Assembly: GCA_016209725.1 (NCBI GenBank)
Contig: JACQVO010000154.1
Location: 1-7,185 of the forward strand
Source: Candidatus Methylomirabilota bacterium
GTDB lineage: Bacteria > Methylomirabilota > Methylomirabilia > Methylomirabilales > 2-02-FULL-66-22
DNA: 7,185 bases
Direction: 5' to 3'
This document shows positions 1 through 5,965 of the stretch, one piece after another. Every line of letters starts with the position of its first letter. The first letter of the stretch is position 1. Below the pieces are notes generated by a model. It did not search any database and had not been told where the DNA came from. It saw only the letters and a program-made list of their open reading frames with translations. The translations under genes were made by a program, and so were the position numbers.

Positions 1-40
1 AGTGGCATGGGGATGACGGGCGATGGGGAGACATCCGGGA

Positions 41-1717
41 TCAGAACAGGCCCGAGATCCGCCCCTCCGCGTCCACGTCGATCTGCTCGGCGGCCGGGCG
101 CTTGGGCAGGCCGGGCATGGTCATGATGTCGCCGGTGATGGGAACGATGAACCCGGCGCCGGCCGAGATTCGGATCTCGTTGACGGTCACCACGAAATCG
201 CGCGGGCGACCGAGGAGCGCCGGATCGTCGGACAGGGAGCGCTGGGTCTTGGCCATGCAGATGGGAAGCTGGCCGTAGCCCAACCGCTCGGCGCGCTCCA
301 GTTGGCGCTCGGCCGGCTTCGTGTAGTAGATGCCCGAGGCCCCGTACATCTTCCGGGCGATGAGATCAATCTTGGCCCGGATCGGCAGCTTCCAGTCGTA
401 CAGCGGTATGAACTGGGACGGCGTCGTCTCCAGGACTTGGAGCAGCCGCTCCGCCAGAGGGATTGCACCCTCGCCCCCCTTGGCCCAGCCCTCGGTCAGC
501 GCCGCCTCGACCCCCAGCCCCTTGCACCGTTCGAGGACGTAGCCGAGTTCGGCCTCGGTATCATGGGTGAAGCGATTGATCGCCACGACCAAAGGGACCC
601 GGAAGAGCCGGATGTCCTCGATGTGCTTCTCCAGGTTCCCCATTCCCCGCTCCAGTGCCACGATGTCCTCACGGCCAAGATCTTTCGCGGGGAGGCCACC
701 GTGATACTTCAGGGCCCGCACCGTGGCCACCAGGACCACGGCGTCCGGCTTCAGGCCCGCGTAGGGGCACTTGATGTCGAAGAACTTCTCGGCCCCCAGG
801 TCGAAGCCGAAGCCGGCCTCGGTCACGCAGATCTCCCCCAGCTTCAGGGCGAGCTTGGTGGCGATGACGCTATTGCAGCCGTGGGCGATGTTGGCGAAGG
901 GGCCCCCGTGGATGAGGGTGGGGGTCCCCTCGATGGTCTGGACCAGATTCGGGTGGATGGCATCGCGCAGGAGGGCCGCCATGGCGCCCTGCATCCTGAG
1001 CTCCGAGGCCAGGACCGGTGTTCCGTCATACCGGAACCCGACCAGGATACGCCCCACTCGTGCCTTGAGGTCCTGCAGGTCCTCCGAGAGGCAGAGCAAG
1101 GCCATGACCTCCGATGCCGCCGTGATGAGGAACCCATCCTCGCGCGGGACCCCCTGGGTCCGGCCGCCGAGGCCCAGGACGACCTGTCGCAGGGCCCGGT
1201 CATTCATATCCACCACCCGGCGCCAGAGGACCTGCCGGGGATCGATGCCGATCTCGTTGCCCTGGTAGATGTGGTTGTCAATGCCGGCGGCCAGCAGGTT
1301 ATGGGCGGTCCCCACCGCGTGGATGTCCCCAGTGAAGTGGAGGTTGATCTCGTCCATGGGCAAGGCCTGGGAGAAGCCCCCGCCGGTGCCGCCGCCCTTC
1401 ATCCCCAAGCAGGGGCCGACGGACGGCTCCCGGAGCGCCAGCACCACGTGTTTGCGCAGCCGGTCCAGGGCCTGGCCGAGGCCGATGCTGACCGTGGTCT
1501 TCCCCTCCCCGGCGGGGGTCGGTGTGATGGAGGAGACCACGACCAGCTTGCCATCCGGCTGCTCGCGCCGCGCCGCCAGGGCCGCGATATGCACCTTGGC
1601 CTTGTGCCGCCCATACGGGATCAATTCCTCACCGGTGATGCCGACCCGCTCGGCGATCTCCTGGATGGGGCGCAGGGCTGCTCGATTGGCGATCTCGATG
1701 TCGCTGGGGATTCCCAT
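41..1717 (-). CDS. fhs: Formate-tetrahydrofolate ligase (formyl-THF synthetase)
   Basis: Full-length 558-residue protein, the usual size for the family. It joins formate to tetrahydrofolate using ATP, giving 10-formyl-THF in the cytoplasm; this feeds purine synthesis and one-carbon metabolism and is the formate-entry step of the methyl branch of the Wood-Ljungdahl pathway. The sequence shows the phosphate-binding loop TPTPAGEGKTT at residues 65-75, the signature HFTGDIHAV at 127-135, and the C-terminal PGLPKRPAAEQID at 535-547. The ATG at 1717 was chosen because it has GAGGGAG upstream and starts the conserved MGIPSDIEIA sequence. An in-frame ATG at 1792 would translate repeat DNA and is rejected. 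It is the last of three minus-strand genes, 108 nt after glgA, with a hairpin-forming repeat between them. No other folate gene is in the window, so whether it serves autotrophy or general C1 supply cannot be told. Family assignment is very secure. Confidence 0.97.
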   Translation of the reverse strand: MGIPSDIEIANRAALRPIQEIAERVGITGEELIPYGRHKAKVHIAALAARREQPDGKLVVVSSITPTPAGEGKTTVSIGLGQALDRLRKHVVLALREPSVGPCLGMKGGGTGGGFSQALPMDEINLHFTGDIHAVGTAHNLLAAGIDNHIYQGNEIGIDPRQVLWRRVVDMNDRALRQVVLGLGGRTQGVPREDGFLITAASEVMALLCLSEDLQDLKARVGRILVGFRYDGTPVLASELRMQGAMAALLRDAIHPNLVQTIEGTPTLIHGGPFANIAHGCNSVIATKLALKLGEICVTEAGFGFDLGAEKFFDIKCPYAGLKPDAVVLVATVRALKYHGGLPAKDLGREDIVALERGMGNLEKHIEDIRLFRVPLVVAINRFTHDTEAELGYVLERCKGLGVEAALTEGWAKGGEGAIPLAERLLQVLETTPSQFIPLYDWKLPIRAKIDLIARKMYGASGIYYTKPAERQLERAERLGYGQLPICMAKTQRSLSDDPALLGRPRDFVVTVNEIRISAGAGFIVPITGDIMTMPGLPKRPAAEQIDVDAEGRISGLF

Positions 1718-1724
1718 TGCAATA

Positions 1725-1731
1725 CTCCCTC
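1725..1731 (-). promoter_or_regulatory. Ribosome binding site of fhs
   Basis: GAGGGAG on the minus strand, 7 nt before the ATG at 1717. It supports this start over the in-frame ATG at 1792, which lies in the repeat. Confidence 0.8.
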
Positions 1732-1743
1732 TCGATCCGAAAA

Positions 1744-1824
1744 GCGTTCGGCTGTTCGGCAGTTCGGGCGTTCGGCAGTTCCGGGGATCCATGAACAGCC
1801 GAACCGCCGAACGGTCGAACGCCG
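1744..1824. repeat. Inverted pair of 8-nt tandem-repeat arrays (hairpin) between glgA and fhs
   Basis: Plus-strand positions 1746-1785 hold five 8-nt units of the form GTTCGGCN (GTTCGGCT, GTTCGGCA, GTTCGGGC, GTTCGGCA, GTTCCGGG). Positions 1793-1824 hold four units of the complementary form (GAACAGCC, GAACCGCC, GAACGGTC, GAACGCCG). Arms 1744-1773 and 1793-1822 match as inverted repeats at 25 of 30 positions, leaving a 19-nt loop, and other registers are possible because the arms are periodic. The structure begins 3 nt after the glgA stop codon. In the minus-strand transcript it is followed by TTTT (complement of 1743-1740), so it could act as a weak terminator or 3'-end stabiliser for glgA mRNA. 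That function is inference; the repeat itself is read directly. Confidence 0.85.
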
Positions 1825-1825
1825 T

Positions 1826-3286
1826 TTAGGGCCTTCCGGTGCGGCGGTCGACGATCTGCTGGTACAGCGCCTCGTACTCCCGGGCGGACCGGTCCCAGGA
1901 AAAATCGCAGGCCATCCCGTTCCGTATCAGGCGGCGCCAGGTATCGGGCTGGCGGTACAACCCCACGGCGGCGCGCACCGCCTCCAGGAACGCCTGCGGC
2001 GTTATCCCGGCGAACTTGAACCCGGTTCCCTCGCCCGTTCCGGGATCGAAGGGTTGAATGGTATCGTCCAGGCCGCCCGTGGCCCGGACGACGGGCGCCG
2101 TCCCGTAGGCCAGGGAGTACATCTGGTTCAAGCCGCAGGGTTCGTACCGCGATGGCATGAGGAACATGTCGGCCCCCGCCTCGATCTTGTGGGACAGGCC
2201 CACATCGAAGCCGAGCTGCAATCCGACGCAGGACGGGTGCCGCGCCTTGGCCCCCTCGAACGCCTTGTGCAGGTTCGCATCGCCCGTCCCGAGGAGGACG
2301 AACTGCGTGTCCAGGTCCAGCAGGGCGTCCAAGGCCTCGGCGACGAGGTCCATGCCCTTCTGCGGCGTCAGGCGCGAGATCACGGCCAGCAGGGGAACGT
2401 CCGGCCGCTCCTGCAAGCCGAAGGCGCGCTGCAGATCCGCCTTGCAAACCGCCTTCCCGGAGAGGTCATCCGGCGAGAACGTGGCCGCGATGAACGCGTC
2501 CCGACTGGGGTGCCACTCGTCGTAGTCAATGCCGTTCAGAATGCCGTAGACATCCTTGGCCCGGGCCCGCAGGACGCCCTCCAGGCCGTGGCCGAACTCC
2601 TCGGTCTGGATCTCCTGGCTGTATTTTCGGCTGACGGTCGTGATCAGATCGGCGAACACCAGTCCCGCCTTCAGGAGGTTCACTTTGCCGTAGAACTCGA
2701 GGCCGAAGGGGTTGAAGAGTTCCTGGCCGAGATTCGCCATGGCCAGCGCCTCCGGCCCGAAGAGGCCCTGGTACCCGAGGTTGTGAACGGTGAACAAGGC
2801 TCCGGCGGCCTGGAATTCGCGCGTCCCCTGGAGGCTGGTGCGGAGATAGGTCGGGACCAGGCCGGTCTGCCAGTCGTTGCAGTGGTAGATGTCGGGCAGG
2901 AAACCCAGGGCGCGCGTCATCTCCAGAACGGCGCGGGAGAAGAAGGCGAACCGCTCCGCATTGTCCGGGTAGTCGCCGTCCTGGGTCTGATACAAGGCGT
3001 CCCGGTTGTAGTATCCGTCGTGTCCCACGAAAAAGACCGGGACCGAGCCGATCGCCCCCTCCCAGATGGTGGCGTCCGCGGTCCGACCCGCCACGGGGAC
3101 GGAGAGGGAGGTCAGGACCTGACGAAGCTGGAACTTGACCGGATCCACCCCCCGGTACCTGGGGAGAACGACCCGGACGTCGTGGCCCAGTTTGGCCAGG
3201 GCCTTTGGCAAGGCGCCCGCAACGTCCGCCAAGCCCCCGGTCTTGGCGAAGGGGGCGGCTTCGGATGAGGCCAACAGGATGCGCAT
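1826..3286 (-). CDS. glgA: Glycogen synthase (ADP-glucose type, GT5)
   Basis: Full-length 486-residue glycosyltransferase, close to the usual GlgA length. It transfers glucose from a nucleotide sugar, normally ADP-glucose, to the non-reducing end of an alpha-1,4-glucan in the cytoplasm. The N-terminal domain opens with MRILLASSEAAPFAKTGGLADV; K15 of the KTGGL motif is the nucleotide-sugar contact known from the family. HCNDWQ is at 135-140 and NGIDYDEW at 251-258. The C-terminal domain carries SRLTPQKGMD at 304-313, PSRYEPCGLNQ at 378-388 with the conserved E382, and RATGGLDDT at 401-409. The ATG at 3286 was chosen because GAGGTGG stands 4 nt upstream and the family's conserved N-terminus starts there. 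The open frame runs upstream to 3493, but that part is repeat DNA. No glgB or glgC is nearby. Use of UDP-glucose cannot be excluded from sequence. Confidence 0.96.
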   Translation of the reverse strand: MRILLASSEAAPFAKTGGLADVAGALPKALAKLGHDVRVVLPRYRGVDPVKFQLRQVLTSLSVPVAGRTADATIWEGAIGSVPVFFVGHDGYYNRDALYQTQDGDYPDNAERFAFFSRAVLEMTRALGFLPDIYHCNDWQTGLVPTYLRTSLQGTREFQAAGALFTVHNLGYQGLFGPEALAMANLGQELFNPFGLEFYGKVNLLKAGLVFADLITTVSRKYSQEIQTEEFGHGLEGVLRARAKDVYGILNGIDYDEWHPSRDAFIAATFSPDDLSGKAVCKADLQRAFGLQERPDVPLLAVISRLTPQKGMDLVAEALDALLDLDTQFVLLGTGDANLHKAFEGAKARHPSCVGLQLGFDVGLSHKIEAGADMFLMPSRYEPCGLNQMYSLAYGTAPVVRATGGLDDTIQPFDPGTGEGTGFKFAGITPQAFLEAVRAAVGLYRQPDTWRRLIRNGMACDFSWDRSAREYEALYQQIVDRRTGRP

Positions 3287-3290
3287 GATG

Positions 3291-3297
3291 CCACCTC
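3291..3297 (-). promoter_or_regulatory. Ribosome binding site of glgA
   Basis: GAGGTGG on the minus strand ends 4 nt before the ATG at 3286, so its GAGG core is 7 nt away. It fixes the start at MRILLASSE and argues against upstream in-frame ATGs lying in the repeat region. Confidence 0.8.
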
Positions 3298-3320
3298 GAT
3301 GACGACACGTGTGGAAAGGC

Positions 3321-3439
3321 GGAAACTGGAAATTGGAAACTGGAAGCTGGAAGCTGGATAATGATGGGGGGTGGCAGAATGGCCCGTCCCGCTCATCCGT
3401 TCCGCGTCCCAATTTCCATCTTCCAGTTTCCAAGTATCC
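3321..3439. repeat. Inverted pair of 7-nt tandem-repeat arrays between the hydratase gene and glgA
   Basis: Plus-strand positions 3321-3362 hold six heptads (GGAAACT, GGAAATT, GGAAACT, GGAAGCT, GGAAGCT, GGATAAT). Positions 3411-3439 hold the complementary array (AATTTCC, ATCTTCC, AGTTTCC, then the 8-nt AAGTATCC). A perfect 14-bp inverted match joins 3333-3346 to 3420-3433. It extends inward past one mismatch to about 25 columns, leaving a loop of roughly 50 nt. The whole structure fits in the 219-nt gap, so it would form in any minus-strand transcript running from the hydratase gene into glgA. No T-tract follows it, so it does not look like a simple intrinsic terminator. The rest of the gap (3440-3505) shows nothing I can assign. 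Confidence 0.85.
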
Positions 3440-3505
3440 ATGGGCTGTATGCCCGGGCGCCAGCTTACCCGATGTCCCATTGCGCATCAACACCTCTCAC
3501 TATCT

Positions 3506-4291
3506 TCAGAACCGCGGCGCCCGCTTTTCCAGGAAGGCGGCCACCCCTTCCCGCACCGCCTCCGACTGGAACAGCTCGGCGATCGCCTGGATGGCGAGCT
3601 GCTCCGCCTGCAAGAGATCCATGGCGAGCCCGCGGTCCATGACCGCCTTGACCGTGCGCAGCGTGGCCCCGGGCCGCGCCGCGATGACCCGGCCCAGCTC
3701 CCGCGCCGTCGCCAGGGCCTGGCCGGCCGGAGCCAGCCGATTGACGAGCCCGATCCGCCAGGCCTCGCGGGCGTCCACCGGCTCGCCGGTGTAGATGAGC
3801 TCGCGCGCGAGGGCCTCCCCGATCAGGCGGGGCAGGCGTTCCGTGCCGCCGCCCGCCGGAAACACCCCCAGCTTCACCTCGGGCAGGCCCAGGTACGAGG
3901 TCTCGCCGGCCACGCGCAGGTCGCAGGCAAGCGCCAGCTCCAGTCCGCCCCCCAGGCAGTGCCCCTCGATGGCGGCGATGGTCGGCACGGGGAAGAAGTC
4001 CAGGCGATTGTACAGTGCGTGCTCGTGGACGGCGCGCTGCCGGCCGAGCCGGCGCGCCGTTACCTCCGGAAACTCCTTGATGTCCGACCCGACGGAGAAA
4101 GCCCGGCCGCCCGCACCGAAGACGACCAGGCACCGCACCGCCGGATCCGCGGCGATCTCCTCCAGGCAGGCGGCGATCTCCTCCTTGGCGTGGTAGGAGA
4201 GGGCGTTCAGCGGCGGCCGATCCACGGTGAGCGTGGCCACACCATCCTCGGCGCGCCAGTGCACGAATTCACGCGCTGACTGACTGCTCAT
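3506..4291 (-). CDS. Enoyl-CoA hydratase/isomerase family protein
   Basis: Full-length 261-residue crotonase-fold protein, typical for the family, cytoplasmic. Members hydrate trans-2-enoyl-CoA thioesters in fatty-acid or amino-acid breakdown, but the fold also covers isomerases and other acyl-CoA enzymes. The first oxyanion-hole segment is AFSVGSDIKEF at 64-74. The second, IEGHCLGGGLELALACD at 108-124, has G115 matching the family oxyanion glycine. The two acidic residues of true hydratases (E144 and E164 in rat mitochondrial enzyme) align with E118 and E138 at the same 20-residue spacing. The protein ends with the common AAFLEKRAPRF. The ATG at 4291 has GGAGGA 6 nt upstream; the frame continues to 4453 without homology-like sequence. 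It is first in the minus-strand group and divergent from the sugar importer. Retained glutamates favour hydratase activity; the substrate is unknown, and no other beta-oxidation gene is nearby. Confidence 0.92.
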   Translation of the reverse strand: MSSQSAREFVHWRAEDGVATLTVDRPPLNALSYHAKEEIAACLEEIAADPAVRCLVVFGAGGRAFSVGSDIKEFPEVTARRLGRQRAVHEHALYNRLDFFPVPTIAAIEGHCLGGGLELALACDLRVAGETSYLGLPEVKLGVFPAGGGTERLPRLIGEALARELIYTGEPVDAREAWRIGLVNRLAPAGQALATARELGRVIAARPGATLRTVKAVMDRGLAMDLLQAEQLAIQAIAELFQSEAVREGVAAFLEKRAPRF

Positions 4292-4297
4292 GCCGGT

Positions 4298-4303
4298 TCC
4301 TCC
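4298..4303 (-). promoter_or_regulatory. Ribosome binding site of the enoyl-CoA hydratase gene
   Basis: GGAGGA on the minus strand, 6 nt before the ATG at 4291. It selects this start over the in-frame ATG at 4453. Confidence 0.8.
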
Positions 4304-4350
4304 AGGTGCACGATGTCCGGGATGCCCGCAGGGTCCATCACGAGAAGCGC

Positions 4351-4380
4351 ATCCTAACCCGTGTGCCCCGTCGGGATCAA
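4351..4380 (-). promoter_or_regulatory. Possible promoter for the hydratase gene
   Basis: On the minus strand, TTGATC (4380-4375, four of six matches to TTGACA) is followed after 18 nt by TAGGAT (4356-4351, four of six matches to TATAAT). This would start transcription about 50 nt before the hydratase ATG. The match is weak and chance occurrence is likely enough that it is only a candidate. Confidence 0.25.
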
Positions 4381-4446
4381 GTCCTGTGGAGGCAGTCCCG
4401 CACCGGCCCGATTCCTTCTCGCCTTGTGGAACCCGGCACACGCCGC

Positions 4447-4476
4447 TTGACAAGGGATTTCAGTCAGGGGTATATA
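4447..4476 (+). promoter_or_regulatory. Sigma70-like promoter of the ABC importer operon
   Basis: A perfect -35 box TTGACA (4447-4452) is followed, after an 18-nt spacer, by TATATA (4471-4476), which matches the -10 consensus at four of six positions. It lies in an AT-richer patch of otherwise GC-rich DNA. Transcription would begin near 4483, giving a leader of about 83 nt before the solute-binding-protein ATG at 4567. No clear operator palindrome overlaps it. It is the best promoter candidate in the window. Confidence 0.65.
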
Positions 4477-4504
4477 GGCCCATCACACCTTGCCGCGCTC
4501 GCAT

Positions 4505-4539
4505 CCGGTGACCCGGGCCACGCGTCCGGGCCGGCTTTT
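4505..4539 (+). promoter_or_regulatory. Leader hairpin followed by a T-tract, possible attenuator
   Basis: In the predicted leader, CCGG (4505-4508) and CCCGG (4512-4516) pair with CCGGG (4526-4530) and CCGG (4531-4534). This gives a nine-pair GC-only stem with a 3-nt TGA bulge and a 9-nt loop. CTTTT follows directly (4535-4539), resembling an intrinsic terminator upstream of the ribosome binding site. GTGAC (4508-4512) could instead pair with GTCAC (4542-4546), which is incompatible with the stem. The pairing is visible; regulation by it is inference. Confidence 0.4.
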
Positions 4540-4551
4540 CCGTCACATTCA

Positions 4552-4559
4552 GGGGAGGA
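4552..4559 (+). promoter_or_regulatory. Ribosome binding site of the solute-binding protein gene
   Basis: GGGGAGGA lies 7 nt before the ATG at 4567, a strong Shine-Dalgarno sequence. It fixes the start just ahead of a clear signal peptide and excludes the in-frame ATG at 4306. Confidence 0.85.
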
Positions 4560-4566
4560 ACGGGTC

Positions 4567-5880
4567 ATGCGCACACACCGTCACATCAGAGGCTGGCGAG
4601 GGGTCGGGCTGGTGGCGCTGCTGCTGGGGCTGCTGCTGGGGCTGCTGCCTGTGGCCGCTTGGTCGGCCACGGAGCTGAAGATCGCCTACATGCCCCACCC
4701 CATCCATGAGAACTCTATCAAGTGGATGAAGCAGTATGCGGAGAAGAACAACATCAAGCTGACCCCGGTTCCCATGGCCTACGAGGTCTATCTGGAGAAG
4801 GTGCTGGCGAACCTGACCTCGAAAGGCGGGCAATACGACATCATGTGGCACAACGACGACTGGGGACAGCTCTGGGGCCGGTACATGGAGCCGACCGAAG
4901 ACGTGGAATCGGTCAAGAAGATGACCCGGTTCATCCTGGAGCCACCGTTCATCTGGGAAGGGAAGAATACTGCCGTCCCCTTCGTGGAAACGGTGGGGAC
5001 GTTCTTCTACCGCACCGACCTTCTGAAGGAGAACGAGGTCCCGCGGACCTGGGACCAGTTGGTCAAGACTTCCCAGCGCCTCCAGAAGGAGGGGAAGGTG
5101 AAGTGGGGATTCGCGGGCGGGATGAAACATCCGCATGGCTGGTTCACCTTCTTCTGGTCCATCTGGGCCAACGGAGGGGACCTGCTCCTGCCGATCCACG
5201 AGCGGCGGAACGAAGAGCTAGCCAAGGCCGGGTGGAAGAGCGGAATCGCGCAGCCCGAGGCTGTGCAGGCCGTGGAGTTCTGGTGGGATGCGATCAAGAC
5301 CCACAAGATCAGCCCCCCCGGGATGCCCGCCTACTCTCGCGATGACGCTAACGCCATCTTCATGGCGGGGGATGCGGCCATCACCATGGCCGACACGACG
5401 CTGTATGGGAAGTTCAACGACCCCAAGCAGTCCAAGGTGGCCGGCAGGATCAGCGTCGCGCCCTTCATCATGGGCCCCAGCGCCAAGTTCAAGTCCATCG
5501 CCTGGCGCGACGCCTGGGCCTGGGCCATCCCCAACCATATCGCCCCGGAGAAGAAGAAGGTGGCCAAGGAAATGCTGAACTGGCTGATCCTGAACCGGGA
5601 GGCCCAGGTGGACCTCTGGAAAGCTACCGGGGGCTTCCCGCCCAACGAAGACGTCCAGAAGGATCTGATGCGTGACGACGCGGACTTCCGGAAATTCCGG
5701 GCGGCGACGGTGGAGGCACAGGTCCTGATCCACGGCGCGTACTACTTTGAGCGCTGGAACGAGTTCTTCGCCACGTCCATTGACTATCTGGTCAAGGCGG
5801 TGACCGGGCCGCGAGAGGGTATTAAGGCTACCCTGGAGGAGGGGGCGAAGAAGGCCAGCGAGGTCGCCGCCCGAAAGTAG
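4567..5880 (+). CDS. ABC transporter substrate-binding protein, family 1 (carbohydrate type)
   Basis: Full-length 437-residue secreted binding protein that would capture a solute, most likely a sugar or glycoside, and deliver it to the permeases encoded downstream. The N-terminus is a classic signal peptide: basic MRTHRHIRGWR, a Leu-rich core at residues 14-28, and likely cleavage around 31-34 near VAAWSA. No lipobox cysteine is seen, so the protein is probably soluble in the periplasm. The mature part fits family-1 binding proteins: LKIAYMPHP at 37-45, YDIMWHNDDWGQLWGRYMEP at 90-109, then FVETVGTFFYRTDLL at 139-153, the typical stretch where the early segments meet the hinge. Late features are FMAGDAAITMADTTLYGKF (265-283) and AWAWAIPNH (316-324). 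Many Trp, Tyr and Phe residues suit stacking against sugar rings. The stop is 85 nt before the first permease gene, with a hairpin between. Family and role are secure; ligand unknown. Confidence 0.93.
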   Translation: MRTHRHIRGWRGVGLVALLLGLLLGLLPVAAWSATELKIAYMPHPIHENSIKWMKQYAEKNNIKLTPVPMAYEVYLEKVLANLTSKGGQYDIMWHNDDWGQLWGRYMEPTEDVESVKKMTRFILEPPFIWEGKNTAVPFVETVGTFFYRTDLLKENEVPRTWDQLVKTSQRLQKEGKVKWGFAGGMKHPHGWFTFFWSIWANGGDLLLPIHERRNEELAKAGWKSGIAQPEAVQAVEFWWDAIKTHKISPPGMPAYSRDDANAIFMAGDAAITMADTTLYGKFNDPKQSKVAGRISVAPFIMGPSAKFKSIAWRDAWAWAIPNHIAPEKKKVAKEMLNWLILNREAQVDLWKATGGFPPNEDVQKDLMRDDADFRKFRAATVEAQVLIHGAYYFERWNEFFATSIDYLVKAVTGPREGIKATLEEGAKKASEVAARK

Positions 5881-5907
5881 CCGGACGCTAGAGACTAAAC
5901 GACGACG

Positions 5908-5945
5908 TGAGCCCCCGGGTCCGCTCAGGCGAGCTCGGGGGCTTG
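5908..5945 (+). promoter_or_regulatory. Intercistronic hairpin between binding protein and permease genes
   Basis: AGCCCCCG (5910-5917) pairs perfectly with CGGGGGCT (5936-5943), and two G-U pairs can extend the base to 5908/5945. Inside, GCTC (5923-5926) pairs with GAGC (5931-5934) around an AGGC tetraloop. Only three T residues (5950-5952) follow, after GCCCG, so it is a poor complete terminator. Its place, 28 nt after the binding-protein stop and 21 nt before the permease ATG, suits partial termination or protection of the upstream mRNA from 3' decay. Hairpins at this position are known to favour excess binding protein, as in the malE-malF intergenic region of E. coli. Function here is inferred. 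Confidence 0.6.
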
Positions 5946-5965
5946 CCCGTTTCCCCGGGACATAC

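Noticed and set aside
1..34. Possible start of a further minus-strand gene at ATG 34, just after fhs
   Set aside because: Only about ten codons are visible, there is no Shine-Dalgarno sequence before it, and the peptide (MSPHRPSSPC) matches nothing I recognise.
23..3268. A 3.2-kb open frame on the plus strand (1081 codons) crossing both fhs and glgA
   Set aside because: It is codon-aligned antisense to both genes, which share a frame. Stops there would need the sense codons TTA, CTA or TCA, which GC-rich genes avoid. The product is low-complexity, Gly/Arg/Asp/His-rich and resembles no family, while both sense proteins are unmistakable.
3305..3312. Palindrome ACACGTGT upstream of the glgA ribosome binding site as an operator
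   Set aside because: An 8-nt palindrome is expected by chance often enough, and no second copy is seen near a promoter.
1744..3439. CRISPR array interpretation of the intergenic repeats
   Set aside because: Units are 7-8 nt, contiguous, without spacers and with inverted partners, and no cas gene is present.
3464..3492. TTGATG-17 nt-TAAGCT on the minus strand as a glgA promoter
   Set aside because: The -35 half matches four of six and the -10 half only three of six positions; too weak to list in a GC-rich gap without transcript data.
3371..4279. A 302-codon plus-strand open frame opposite the hydratase gene
   Set aside because: Same codon-aligned antisense effect; its start lies in the loop between repeat arrays and no Shine-Dalgarno sequence or family motif is seen.
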